NCBI GenBank assembly: GCA_947178105.1
Contig: CAMWXD010000003.1
Coordinates: forward strand, 85,193-149,192
From: an uncultured Eubacterium sp.
GTDB taxonomy: Bacteria; Bacillota; Clostridia; Lachnospirales; Lachnospiraceae
DNA: 64,000 nucleotides
Reading direction: 5' to 3'
Under the pieces are notes generated by a model, which saw nothing but the letters and a program-made list of their open reading frames with translations, was not told the origin of the DNA and made no database searches. Shown here in pieces: positions 35,740 to 44,002 of the stretch (position 1 is its first letter; each line of letters starts with the position of its first letter). The translations under genes and the position numbers were made by a program.

Positions 35740-38205
35740 ATGATTATACAGCATAATATGAACGCAGTTGCAGCAGAGCGTAGTTTGAATGAAACGAGAA
35801 ATCAACTTCATGTATCAACAGAAAAACTTTCATCTGGATATCGGGTGAATTCGTCAGCAGATGACGCGGCTGCATTAAAAATATCTGAGAAGATGCGTTG
35901 GCAGATACGGGGATTGAATCGTGCGTCGGATAATATCGGCGAGGGTGAGGAGCTGATTAAAGTTGCCGAGGGAGCTTTGCAGGAAGTGCATGATATGCTC
36001 CAGCGTCTGGTGGAACTGACAATACAGGCAGCAAATGATACCAATAATGTGGAAGACCGGGATGCAATTCAGCAGGAAATTAATGCGATAAAAAGCGAAA
36101 TTAACAGAATCAGTACCGATACCGAATACAATAAAATAAAAATTTTTGAGCCGGGATTTCATCAAACAATAAAAAGCAGTCCAAGAGATATTCTGATTTA
36201 TCATGAGGATAGTGCTACAGATCCAAGGGGATATCGGGAAGGCGGCATTATTTATAATGGAAAGCGCTATTCTTATGAAAGTATGGGAATTAAGTTTGAT
36301 GCAAACGGTGATATTCCGGAAGGAACTTATCAGGCGCATGTATTGGCACAAGATGGCAGGCCGACAACGATTGAACTGATTTTTGAAGGAGGAAACCGTA
36401 TTCCGAGCGGAAGAAAATATACGCCGCAGGCGGATGCAAATGGAATACGCATCGATCATATTTTACATCCATGGAGTACGATAAAAAATGAAAATGGAGA
36501 GAGCCTGAATCCGAATTGGACGAAAGAGGGTACCTATTCTTTTGAACATGCAGGGATGACGTTCAGCTTTGATGTAGCAGAAGGAATGAGCCAGACTTCA
36601 TTGATCAAATGGGTGCAGGAAGACTTGGTAAAAACATATGACTTTCGCAGTGACGGGATGGAAATTCAGCAGGTGCCAGTAGTTGACCCTAATATATCGA
36701 TTTCAAATGTAACAATCAATACGCAGGTTGCGCCATTTATTCCGGGAAATACAGATAGCAATAAAAGCAGCTATACGATGAATGCGGATGAAAAAGGATT
36801 GTGGCTGGTGATTCCGGGAAAATATAATGTAGAAAAGCCAGGCGTAACGAAAGACCTTTTTTTGTGTGAATGGGAAGATCTGAAATTAGATGAATGGAAA
36901 GAAGGAGAAAGTGTAAATCCTGACAGTACAGTGATCGGAGGTGAAAAGCCGACAAGATATTATTATTGGGATTTGCTATATTCAACCGTACAAATTGGTT
37001 TTGAAGTAGATTCTGAAGTTAGTAAACAGGAGCTAATCAATGCGGTAAAGAATTGGGTAATTACGGTAAATACTGACAGCGAAATGAAAATCCGAAATAC
37101 GAGTACAGGAGCAACTCCAATCAACATTACACCAAGCATTGATGATACAAAGCCATCTTTACATGCATACGGTACACAATATCAGATGGGCCTTTTTGGA
37201 AAAGACGTTCAGCGTCCTGTAAAGCTTGCAGATAATACAACACTTGTAGATGCCAATGATAACCTGGCTTTTACAATGACGGATTCCAAAAAAGATAGCA
37301 ATGGCAACCCGATACCAGAAACATATACGTTTAAAGCTGATACTACAATCGCGAAAATTAAGGAAGAGGCAATAGATGAGGTTGGAGAGTATATTGATGC
37401 ATACAGAGAATATCTTGAGAAAAAACTAAATGGAAACGATAATGGTAGTATTCCAAGAGCATTTCTGGAAAAATCAATTAGATTCAAATCTTCTGACGGA
37501 TATCAGATGTCATTTAAGTATACAGAAAATTTTTCTGTCTTTCATATAGATGAAAACAGTGATATATTTATAATCCGCGAGGAACAGGATCCCAACTTTC
37601 CAGATGATCCTGATAAAAAGATAACAGTAGTAGAAGTTGACGAACAAAAGAAAAGTGATTATGGGAAGCAATTAGCAGCAAATGTGGAGGAGTCTTTGAG
37701 AGGGTCAACCTTTACCATTGAAACAAATGGGCAGGTCACAGCATGGAATGACATTCAATCGCCGAATATGACGGAAAATGTGCGTTATACTTCTTCGGTT
37801 ACAGCTCAGTGCCGCAGCCTGAAAATCCAGACAAGCTACAATGAGGGAGACCACATTACGATTCCTCTGCCAGGCATGGATACGAACATTTTAGGGATTG
37901 ACGATATTAAGGTTTACAGCTATTCTGAAGCATCGGATGCTATTAAAAAAGTGCACAGAGCAATTAATATTGTATCAGATATCCGCAGTGATCTTGGAGC
38001 GATTCATAATCGTTTGGTAGCTGCAAGGATGGTTGATGATGTGATTGCGGAAAATGCACAGTCTGCGGAGTCAAAGATTCGGGATATGAATATGTCGTCT
38101 GGAGTAGTGGAGCAGTCTAAGAATAATATATTAGGCAGCATGAAGGAGGCTGTGCTTGCGCAGGCAAACCATGTGAAAGATGGAATAGCGACATTATTGC
38201 AATAA
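35740..38205 (+). CDS. Oversized flagellin with a ~570-residue central domain
   Basis: An 821-aa flagellin. The N-terminal D0/D1 (residues 1-160) is canonical: MIIQHNMNAVAAERSLNETR and STEKLSSGYRVNSSADDAAA. The C-terminal D1/D0 (about 735-821) contains AENAQSAESKIRDMNMSSGV and ends KDGIATLLQ. The large middle has no similarity I recognise to the 402-aa flagellin; it is rich in Asp, Asn, Thr, Ser and Tyr and looks beta-rich. The ribosome site is a G-rich stretch (GGGAGGGGGAG). No sigma-D promoter is visible directly upstream, so it is probably transcribed with the leg genes. A surface-displayed domain on the filament, possibly glycosylated, is the likely result. Confidence 0.9.
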   Translation: MIIQHNMNAVAAERSLNETRNQLHVSTEKLSSGYRVNSSADDAAALKISEKMRWQIRGLNRASDNIGEGEELIKVAEGALQEVHDMLQRLVELTIQAANDTNNVEDRDAIQQEINAIKSEINRISTDTEYNKIKIFEPGFHQTIKSSPRDILIYHEDSATDPRGYREGGIIYNGKRYSYESMGIKFDANGDIPEGTYQAHVLAQDGRPTTIELIFEGGNRIPSGRKYTPQADANGIRIDHILHPWSTIKNENGESLNPNWTKEGTYSFEHAGMTFSFDVAEGMSQTSLIKWVQEDLVKTYDFRSDGMEIQQVPVVDPNISISNVTINTQVAPFIPGNTDSNKSSYTMNADEKGLWLVIPGKYNVEKPGVTKDLFLCEWEDLKLDEWKEGESVNPDSTVIGGEKPTRYYYWDLLYSTVQIGFEVDSEVSKQELINAVKNWVITVNTDSEMKIRNTSTGATPINITPSIDDTKPSLHAYGTQYQMGLFGKDVQRPVKLADNTTLVDANDNLAFTMTDSKKDSNGNPIPETYTFKADTTIAKIKEEAIDEVGEYIDAYREYLEKKLNGNDNGSIPRAFLEKSIRFKSSDGYQMSFKYTENFSVFHIDENSDIFIIREEQDPNFPDDPDKKITVVEVDEQKKSDYGKQLAANVEESLRGSTFTIETNGQVTAWNDIQSPNMTENVRYTSSVTAQCRSLKIQTSYNEGDHITIPLPGMDTNILGIDDIKVYSYSEASDAIKKVHRAINIVSDIRSDLGAIHNRLVAARMVDDVIAENAQSAESKIRDMNMSSGVVEQSKNNILGSMKEAVLAQANHVKDGIATLLQ

Positions 38206-38255
38206 CATTTATAGCACTTTGCCCAAAGTAAGATAAATGACAGTTGGAGGAAGAA

Positions 38256-38621
38256 ATGGAAAACAACAGAAAAGAACAGTTAGAAGCGGTGAAAGTATTG
38301 GCAGATTTTCAGGATAAGTTTATAGCCAATACAGAGATTTTAATTGAAGAACTAACAATTGCTAAAAAAGATGATACAGATCAGTTATTAAAAAGTGTTA
38401 CAGATTCTGTAAATTGGGAAATCGGAGTTTTAAATGGCACTTTGTCACTAATCAATGAAGATACTGAAAGATTAAGCAAAGAAGATATTAATGGTGCAGT
38501 TACAAATCTGGCAGAAGCACTGCGTACACAGGATGATAAGAAAATTGCAGATGCGTTAGAGCAGGATTTGGTTCCGATGTTAAAAAAGGTTCGGGATGCA
38601 GTGACAGACATTAGTAAATAA
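38256..38621 (+). CDS. Small helical protein downstream of the large flagellin
   Basis: A 121-aa, acidic, fully helical protein (starts MENNRKEQLEAVKVLADFQD) with no membrane segment. GGAGG at 38246-38250 places the start at ATG 38256. It follows the large flagellin by 50 bp and is closed by a strong hairpin. Size and helicity recall flagellar export chaperones such as FliS, but no FliS motif is evident. It occupies the same relative position as the 108-aa protein after the first flagellin. Confidence 0.65.
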   Translation: MENNRKEQLEAVKVLADFQDKFIANTEILIEELTIAKKDDTDQLLKSVTDSVNWEIGVLNGTLSLINEDTERLSKEDINGAVTNLAEALRTQDDKKIADALEQDLVPMLKKVRDAVTDISK

Positions 38622-38643
38622 AAATAGGCAGGTTAACTCAGGG

Positions 38644-38693
38644 AAACACTGTACGATTCGAAAGAATAGGATTCTTTCGGCCGTGCAGTGTTT
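38644..38693. terminator. Long hairpin between convergent genes, probable bidirectional terminator
   Basis: An outer stem AAACACTGTACG (38644-38655) with CGTGCAGTGTTT (38682-38693), one G-U wobble, encloses a perfect inner stem CGAAAGAAT (38659-38667) with ATTCTTTCG (38671-38679). The total is 50 nt, located between the + strand 121-aa gene and the minus-strand glycosyltransferase gene. It lacks a long T-run, so termination efficiency is uncertain. Confidence 0.65.
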
Positions 38694-38719
38694 GATCGTG
38701 TCTTTGGTTATAGGAGAGG

Positions 38720-39907
38720 TTATAAGTGGTTATGAGCCGTTAATAAATCAAACATCTCACCCAGCCGCTGTTCCAGACTGTGAAATTTCGTTACCTTCTG
38801 ATAACCGTTTTCTGCGATCTGCATTCGTTCTTCTTCGTGCGTCAAATAATAGCGGCACTTTTCTAGTAATTCCTCTTCGCTTGAATAAGTTTCTAAATCT
38901 TTTCCTGCTTCAAAATATTCAGGAATTTCACTTTGATAATTCGTCAAAAGGAATCCGCCACATGCAAGAATATCCCAGATACGCAGCGGAAGTGCAGATT
39001 TAATAGATTTAGCTGTCATATTCAGGTTTATTTTACTGAGGCGAAAGATTTTTGGCATGTCAGAGTATGTGCGCGCCAGTCCTTTTGCATGAACTTTTGG
39101 AAGCAAGGAAGTATCGCTTCCGGTATAAAGATCTACAGAAAACTGTTCCGATAAACGATCTAGCAGGTGCAGCCGTTCCTGTTCTGTGACTTTCGTACTT
39201 AAATATAAATCTGCGACAACAGCAATTTCATTTTTTTCATAGTTATCTGGAAAACGATAAAAGCCAGGCAGGTATTTCTTAAATTCTGTGACCAGTTCGG
39301 TTGTGACGAGTTCACGAATAAAATTATATCCATAGATTTTTAATTGTGAAGCAATGATGCCTTCCAAATAACCGCGTAAATAGTCAGGCGGATTGTTTAA
39401 TTTATTATAGGGGCATTTTTCGGTATAAAGAGAAGCTACAAAGGAAATATCGCAACTGTATTGTAATCTGTCATTATCCGTGATACTGTCACAAATAGGC
39501 TTCATAGTAGTTACATCAGATGCAAGAGGCAGATAGAAAATGCATTCAGGATTTTTAGGAGCAAATTCCTGATACAGGGTATAGTCAAATAGAAAAATAC
39601 GGTTCCATGGGCGGTAAATGGAATTTGAATACAATTCTAATACCGGGCTGTCTACAATCCAGCAGACATAAGGAGTTTTAAAAATATTACATACTTCTGA
39701 GACTACTGGAAAAAAATTAATGCTGAATACAAGATCAAAATGGTTTGTTTTCAGTGGTGCGCTGACTAAAAGCATCTGCTCTTTTGGAGACAGGTCTTTA
39801 TTTTCCATTTCTTCTGTAATTTCAGTAATCTGAAAGCCTGATTTTTTCCAAACGGCAAGAATAGAAGATTCACAAATACTGTTGTAGCGGTATAATAATA
39901 TATTCAT
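38720..39907 (-). CDS. CgeB-like glycosyltransferase (minus strand)
   Basis: A 395-aa protein starting MNILLYRYNSICESSILAVW, with a C-terminal GT-B region (LPLRIWDILACGGFLLTNYQ; EYFEAGKDLETYSSEEELLE; VTKFHSLEQRLGEMF). The upstream AAAGGATACTATA supports ATG at 39907 rather than the longer frame beginning at 39955. It is a close paralogue of the gene at 42266-43447, sharing the blocks above. It faces the main island and has its own promoter-like sequence within the palindrome at 39946-39994. Donor and acceptor unknown. Confidence 0.82.
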   Translation of the reverse strand: MNILLYRYNSICESSILAVWKKSGFQITEITEEMENKDLSPKEQMLLVSAPLKTNHFDLVFSINFFPVVSEVCNIFKTPYVCWIVDSPVLELYSNSIYRPWNRIFLFDYTLYQEFAPKNPECIFYLPLASDVTTMKPICDSITDNDRLQYSCDISFVASLYTEKCPYNKLNNPPDYLRGYLEGIIASQLKIYGYNFIRELVTTELVTEFKKYLPGFYRFPDNYEKNEIAVVADLYLSTKVTEQERLHLLDRLSEQFSVDLYTGSDTSLLPKVHAKGLARTYSDMPKIFRLSKINLNMTAKSIKSALPLRIWDILACGGFLLTNYQSEIPEYFEAGKDLETYSSEEELLEKCRYYLTHEEERMQIAENGYQKVTKFHSLEQRLGEMFDLLTAHNHL

Positions 39908-39945
39908 TATAGTATCCTTTATTATTCTTTCTATACGGCATTGCA

Positions 39946-39994
39946 GGATTAACAATAAAAATATTATCTGGTATAATATAATTATTGTTAATCC
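39946..39994. repeat. 49-nt nested palindrome with embedded promoter sequence
   Basis: GGATTAACAATAA (39946-39958) and TTATTGTTAATCC (39982-39994) are a perfect 13-bp inverted repeat. Inside it ATATTAT and ATAATAT form a second perfect repeat around a CTGGT loop. On the minus strand TTAACA, a 17-nt spacer and GATAAT give a plausible sigma-A promoter for the glycosyltransferase gene starting at 39907, so the palindrome overlaps a promoter. No T-run follows, which argues against a simple terminator. Confidence 0.65.
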
Positions 39995-40054
39995 ACAATA
40001 TTATAGAAAGGTAGTAGAAAACTTTTTATTATGTTTTATTGACAATGATGTATC

Positions 40055-40831
40055 TTAAGTCCAAAAATTCTGCATCTTCCGTGCTTCATCCTGCATCTTC
40101 CGTTTCTGCATCATCAGTGAATACGTCTGCAACGTCCGCTCTTTATTCAGCTCGGTGATCGCTTTGCCATAATCGGTATCTGCGATTCTGCTGCGGGCAG
40201 CGGTTGTGTTATAAGCTGCGTACGAATTAAAATTGATCGCATGATCCAGGCGGTTGGATTGTGCGCCGCCGCGGCTGCGCATACTGCTGACTTTGTTCAG
40301 TGCATTGTCGATGGTATCCAGGTCAAAATCTTTTGTCACATCGAAGTCAGCGATGCCAAGAGCCTTTAAGGTAGAATTTGCACCGTCGCCCACCAATACA
40401 GAATTGCCGTTTCCGTCGGATGCGATTTGAAAACCGCCCGGACGGCTGCCGTTTAACAGGTTGTGGTTGTTGTACTGGGTCTGGGATGCAATGTCAGCGA
40501 TGCCCTGCTTCATGTGCTCAATCTCGTTCTGGATCCCTGCGATGTCATCATCGGTCATCAGTGCGCTGTTTGATGCCTGGAGAGCCAGTTCACGAATTCT
40601 TTGCAGATAATCCGTAACGCCGCTCAAGGCTGCGTCTGATATGTTTAACAGCTCCTTGCCGGATTGCAGATTGTTTGTAGCTGCGTCATAGCCTTTTACC
40701 TGAGAATTTTGTTTTTCAGAAATAGCAAGCTCGGCTGCACCCATTGCGGCAGATGTCAGCTTATTGCCGCTTGCAATTTGTCCGTATGAGGAATAGGACG
40801 ACGCGCTGCTGATTCCAGAAATACCGCTCAT
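40055..40831 (-). CDS. Divergent flagellin-like protein
   Basis: A 258-aa protein with the flagellin/FlgL helical pattern: SGNKLTSAAMGAAELAISEK, GYDAATNNLQSGKELLNISD, LQRIRELALQASNS and, near the end, ARSRIADTDYGKAITELNKE. It differs from true flagellins in lacking the invariant start (no MxxQHN) and the LLQ end; the C-terminus is charged (KRKMQDEARKMQNFWT). The start at 40831 has AAAGGAG just upstream. It could be a minor filament or junction component, or a regulator mimicking flagellin. It is expressed from a sigma-A type promoter at 40880-40908, not a visible sigma-D site. Confidence 0.8.
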   Translation of the reverse strand: MSGISGISSASSYSSYGQIASGNKLTSAAMGAAELAISEKQNSQVKGYDAATNNLQSGKELLNISDAALSGVTDYLQRIRELALQASNSALMTDDDIAGIQNEIEHMKQGIADIASQTQYNNHNLLNGSRPGGFQIASDGNGNSVLVGDGANSTLKALGIADFDVTKDFDLDTIDNALNKVSSMRSRGGAQSNRLDHAINFNSYAAYNTTAARSRIADTDYGKAITELNKERTLQTYSLMMQKRKMQDEARKMQNFWT

Positions 40832-40879
40832 ATAATCACTCCTTTCATATCGAAAAAAAGCCAATAAACCTCTATAAAT

Positions 40880-40908
40880 AACATAACGCGAAAATGCGCT
40901 TTTGTCAA
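40880..40908 (-). promoter_or_regulatory. Sigma-A type promoter of the divergent flagellin-like gene
   Basis: On the minus strand: TTGACA (40908-40903), 17-nt spacer, TATGTT (40885-40880). It lies 49 bp before the start codon. The consensus -35 and ideal spacing make this a strong candidate. Confidence 0.65.
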
Positions 40909-40976
40909 ATATAAAAATCAAAATTTGAATGCAGAATTTATGAAAAATTTGTGACCAATGTATACATTACAAGCTG

Positions 40977-41005
40977 TTGAAAATCTGGTTATGATCGTTT
41001 ATACT
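40977..41005 (+). promoter_or_regulatory. Sigma-A type promoter of the 41055 glycosyltransferase pair
   Basis: TTGAAA (40977-40982), 17-nt spacer, TATACT (41000-41005), 49 bp before ATG 41055. It is divergent from the minus-strand promoter at 40880-40908. Confidence 0.6.
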
Positions 41006-41054
41006 GATAGCAAATGAATAAGATGCTGTGTTTGGCAGAAAACAGGAGAAAGAG

Positions 41055-42245
41055 ATGAACAGGAACAAACGATACATTTTTTTTAAGGGCCTCATAGATA
41101 CACTGGATTTGTATACGGACGAATTTGTAAAGATTTATACACAGCAGGGGGATATGTGCCTGGTATTGGACGCAGCGTGCATGGATCAGGAGATGGTGCG
41201 GCTTCAGGCTTTTTTGCTTGAACCAGTGACAGCGGCCATTTCATTTAATAATATTGGGATGCACCTTGCGTTTTCAGGCGGGGAAAATATATGGGATCGA
41301 TATAAAATCCCATTTTATAATATATTGATGGACCATCCGTTCCACTATAAGGAGGCATTGGATCAGGCGCCGGTTCAGACAGTACTGCTGTGTATGGACG
41401 AGAATCATATAAAATATGTAAAACGGTTTTTCCCACATATAAAACAAACCATATTTTTTCCTCATGCGGGGATCGAGCTGGATTGTCCAGAGACTGAAAC
41501 AGTGCATACTTTTACGGGATTCAATATAAATGAGAGGCAAATAGATGTATTATATGCCGGCGGATTGTCTCGTTATGCTGCGGAAGGATTGATCCCTGAT
41601 CTGGGAGAGATTGTGGAGTTTGATGCCTTTTCGCTTGTAAAAAACGCATTGGAAAGATTGATTCAGGAACCGGAGCAAACGACGGAGTCTGTGATAGAAC
41701 GCTGTCTTATAGATATGAATTTTAAATTTGATAATCAAAGATTAGGGGAGCTTATTGCAAAGCTGCGTTTTATAGATGCCTTTGCTGTATCTTTTTATCG
41801 TGAGCAGATGATCCGGGTTCTCGTTGAGAATGGAATTATGGTTACGGTGTTTGGCACAGGCTGGAACTGGTGTGAATGGGAACATCCAAACCTGGTTTAT
41901 GGAGGAGAGATTCCGCCATATAAAATTTTGGAACTAATGAAGCAGAGTAAAATAGTACTGAATACGATGACTTGGTTTAAACGTGGCGCACATGACAGGA
42001 TTTTTAATGGAATGCTTGCAGGTGCAGCAGTCGTAAGCGATTCTTCTGCTTATTTAAAGGAGCATTTTACAAATGGGCAGGAATTGCAGATGTTCTCACT
42101 CAAGGATATGAGTGGGCTTGCGAATACTGTAAAGGAGCTGCTTGCAAATGAAAAAAAGGCGCAGACGATGGCTGAGTGCGGATATCAGGCTGCCAGAGAG
42201 AATCATAAGTGGATCAACAGGCTGCGCGGTGCGCAACTGCTATAG
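41055..42245 (+). CDS. CgeB-like glycosyltransferase
   Basis: A 396-aa protein (starts MNRNKRYIFFKGLIDTLDLY) with the CgeB-like GT-B C-terminus: IVLNTMTWFKRGAHDRIFNG, GAAVVSDSSAYLKEHF and a final helix ENHKWINRLRGAQLL. Its closest relatives in the window are the N-terminal domains of the two glycosyltransferase/methyltransferase fusions (compare SLNLMPWFKSGFQERIATAM). It lacks a methyltransferase domain. AGGAGAAAGAG before ATG 41055 decides the start. It forms a two-gene operon with the next gene (20-bp gap). Confidence 0.83.
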   Translation: MNRNKRYIFFKGLIDTLDLYTDEFVKIYTQQGDMCLVLDAACMDQEMVRLQAFLLEPVTAAISFNNIGMHLAFSGGENIWDRYKIPFYNILMDHPFHYKEALDQAPVQTVLLCMDENHIKYVKRFFPHIKQTIFFPHAGIELDCPETETVHTFTGFNINERQIDVLYAGGLSRYAAEGLIPDLGEIVEFDAFSLVKNALERLIQEPEQTTESVIERCLIDMNFKFDNQRLGELIAKLRFIDAFAVSFYREQMIRVLVENGIMVTVFGTGWNWCEWEHPNLVYGGEIPPYKILELMKQSKIVLNTMTWFKRGAHDRIFNGMLAGAAVVSDSSAYLKEHFTNGQELQMFSLKDMSGLANTVKELLANEKKAQTMAECGYQAARENHKWINRLRGAQLL

Positions 42246-42265
42246 GAATACGGAGGAAGACATAG

Positions 42266-43447
42266 ATGGAATTTAAACACAAACAAATATTGATCTATAA
42301 ATGGAAAGCCTACAATTATCTGGACGTCTATCAGACTTTTTTATCGATGGGGTTTCAGGCGGATGTCATCGAGCAGCATCTTCCATCCTACGATGAGGAT
42401 GCGGAGTTTGCGGCTCGCCTGTTAAGGCTGCTGCAAGAAAAGGATTATGATTTTGTATTTACAATCAATTATTTTGGCGTGATTTCAGATACTTGTGAGC
42501 AGTTTGGTATCCCATATGTGTCCTGGTCTTGCGACAGCCCGTTGATCAGTATGTATCATGAGTCAGTGTTTAATCGATGCAATTATATATTTTTGTTTGA
42601 CAAAAGCAGCTATCTCTTTTTTCGTGCCTTGGGGGTGGAGCAGATCTGGCATTTGCCGTTGGCGGTAGATGCAAAGCGCATCGGCCATATATTAGGAACT
42701 GCAAATGACATTAAATTATATCAGAATGAAATTTCTTTTGTTGGAAGCTTGTATGAGAGGAATACATATGACAAAATCGTACCGACGCTGCCGGAGTATC
42801 TTCGCGGTTATTTTGACTGTGCGATTGAGACACAAATGAATATCAGCGGCGGAAACCTGATCGATGCTTTGCTGACGGATGAGATCTGCCAGCAGCTACG
42901 GCAATATTACCGGCTGGAAAAAACCGAGCGTTCTTTTTCGGATCTGCGGCTGATTTTTGCGACGACGGTACTCGGGCTGAAGGTGGCAAAGGAGCAGCGC
43001 TGCAGCAGTTTATTGGAGCTGGTAAAAAAGCATCCGGTGACCATCTATACGAACAGCAATACAAAAGATCTGCTCAGAGTAGATTACCGCGGTTCGGTGG
43101 ATTATTGGACGCAAATGCCGAAAGTGTTTTACGGCAGCCGGATTAACCTGAATTTTACAATACCGAATATTAAGACTGGGATTCCCCTCCGGGTATGGGA
43201 TGTACTTGGAGCTGGAGGGTTTTTAATGACAAATTACCAGCCGGAACTGGAACTTTATTTTGAACTGGGTCAAGACCTGGTAGTGTTTGAAAATAAGAGG
43301 GAGCTTGTGCAAAAGGCTTCGTATTATTTGGAACACGAGCAGGAACGTCAGAAAATAGCCCAAAATGGGTATGAAAAAGTAAGCCGTTTTCACAGCTACG
43401 AACAGCGTATGAAAGAAATGATGGAACTGCTAACCCAACAGCTTTAG
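42266..43447 (+). CDS. CgeB-like glycosyltransferase, paralogue of the minus-strand copy
   Basis: A 393-aa protein (starts MEFKHKQILIYKWKAYNYLD) with the GT-B C-terminus VWDVLGAGGFLMTNYQPELE and EKVSRFHSYEQRMKEMMELL. These blocks match the product of the minus-strand gene at 38720-39907. Its 3' end overlaps the convergent XRE regulator gene by 18 bp. The downstream DNA is therefore shared, and the two genes may interfere transcriptionally. Confidence 0.83.
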   Translation: MEFKHKQILIYKWKAYNYLDVYQTFLSMGFQADVIEQHLPSYDEDAEFAARLLRLLQEKDYDFVFTINYFGVISDTCEQFGIPYVSWSCDSPLISMYHESVFNRCNYIFLFDKSSYLFFRALGVEQIWHLPLAVDAKRIGHILGTANDIKLYQNEISFVGSLYERNTYDKIVPTLPEYLRGYFDCAIETQMNISGGNLIDALLTDEICQQLRQYYRLEKTERSFSDLRLIFATTVLGLKVAKEQRCSSLLELVKKHPVTIYTNSNTKDLLRVDYRGSVDYWTQMPKVFYGSRINLNFTIPNIKTGIPLRVWDVLGAGGFLMTNYQPELELYFELGQDLVVFENKRELVQKASYYLEHEQERQKIAQNGYEKVSRFHSYEQRMKEMMELLTQQL

Positions 43448-43849
43448 GATCTCTTCTTCATGGATCGCCGTAACCCGTGCAATGGTGGCAGTCGGGATGC
43501 CGCAGGAGTGCAGGTTGCGGATGGTCTGATCCATTTGTTTTTTCTGCTTTGCAATGGTATGGAGCAGTGTGCATAAATAATCTTCCATTGTAACGGATGA
43601 CGGATAAATTTGCCCCATTACTTTGGATACCATAGAAGCGCCGCTTTCAGAAGCAGAGGACGTGGGAATTCCTAACAGCTCATCTGCGGATACATGCAGC
43701 ATCCGGCACAGCTTTCCAATGGAATCTTCGGACAGCGGGACGCGGCCAGTTTCATATTTGGAAACGGCAGCCGGTTTGATCCCAAGTGCATTGGCAATAT
43801 CCGCCTGAGATATATTTCGCTTTTTGCGTAACGTTTTCAACTGGTTCAT
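43430..43849 (-). CDS. XRE-family transcriptional regulator
   Basis: A 139-aa protein. An N-terminal HTH_3 domain (MNQLKTLRKKRNISQADIAN, then AVSKYETGRVPLSEDSIGKL) is followed by a helical C-terminal part that may dimerise. AAGGGG lies 9 nt before ATG 43849; the earlier ATG at 43858 overlaps the ribosome site. It is isolated between the glycosyltransferase pair and the FliD-like gene, and could regulate either. No palindromic operator is obvious at its own start. Confidence 0.85.
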   Translation of the reverse strand: MNQLKTLRKKRNISQADIANALGIKPAAVSKYETGRVPLSEDSIGKLCRMLHVSADELLGIPTSSASESGASMVSKVMGQIYPSSVTMEDYLCTLLHTIAKQKKQMDQTIRNLHSCGIPTATIARVTAIHEEEILKLLG

Positions 43850-43937
43850 AGTAATCATCCCCTTTTGTAACGGAAAGTTTATCTTTTAAAGATATCATAG
43901 TACAAGGAAAATAAATTGTAAAGCTTATTTGAAAAAA

Positions 43938-43980
43938 AGCTATAACATCTGGCAGGAAATAACTGCCAAATATTATAGCT
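43938..43980 (-). terminator. Intrinsic terminator of the FliD-like gene
   Basis: AGCTATAA (43938-43945) pairs with TTATAGCT (43973-43980), with an inner GGCAG/CTGCC stem around GAAATAA. Read on the minus strand the hairpin is followed by TTTTTTT, so it terminates transcription of the gene ending at 44003. Confidence 0.8.
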
Positions 43981-44002
43981 CTTTATTTTATGAGATTTTT
44001 CA

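Noticed and set aside
35740..38205. Two flagellin fragments or a frameshift artefact
   Set aside because: One uninterrupted frame joins intact N- and C-terminal flagellin ends.
38683..39003. Plus-strand ORF of 106 codons
   Set aside because: Antisense to the minus-strand glycosyltransferase gene and includes the terminator hairpin; no ribosome site.
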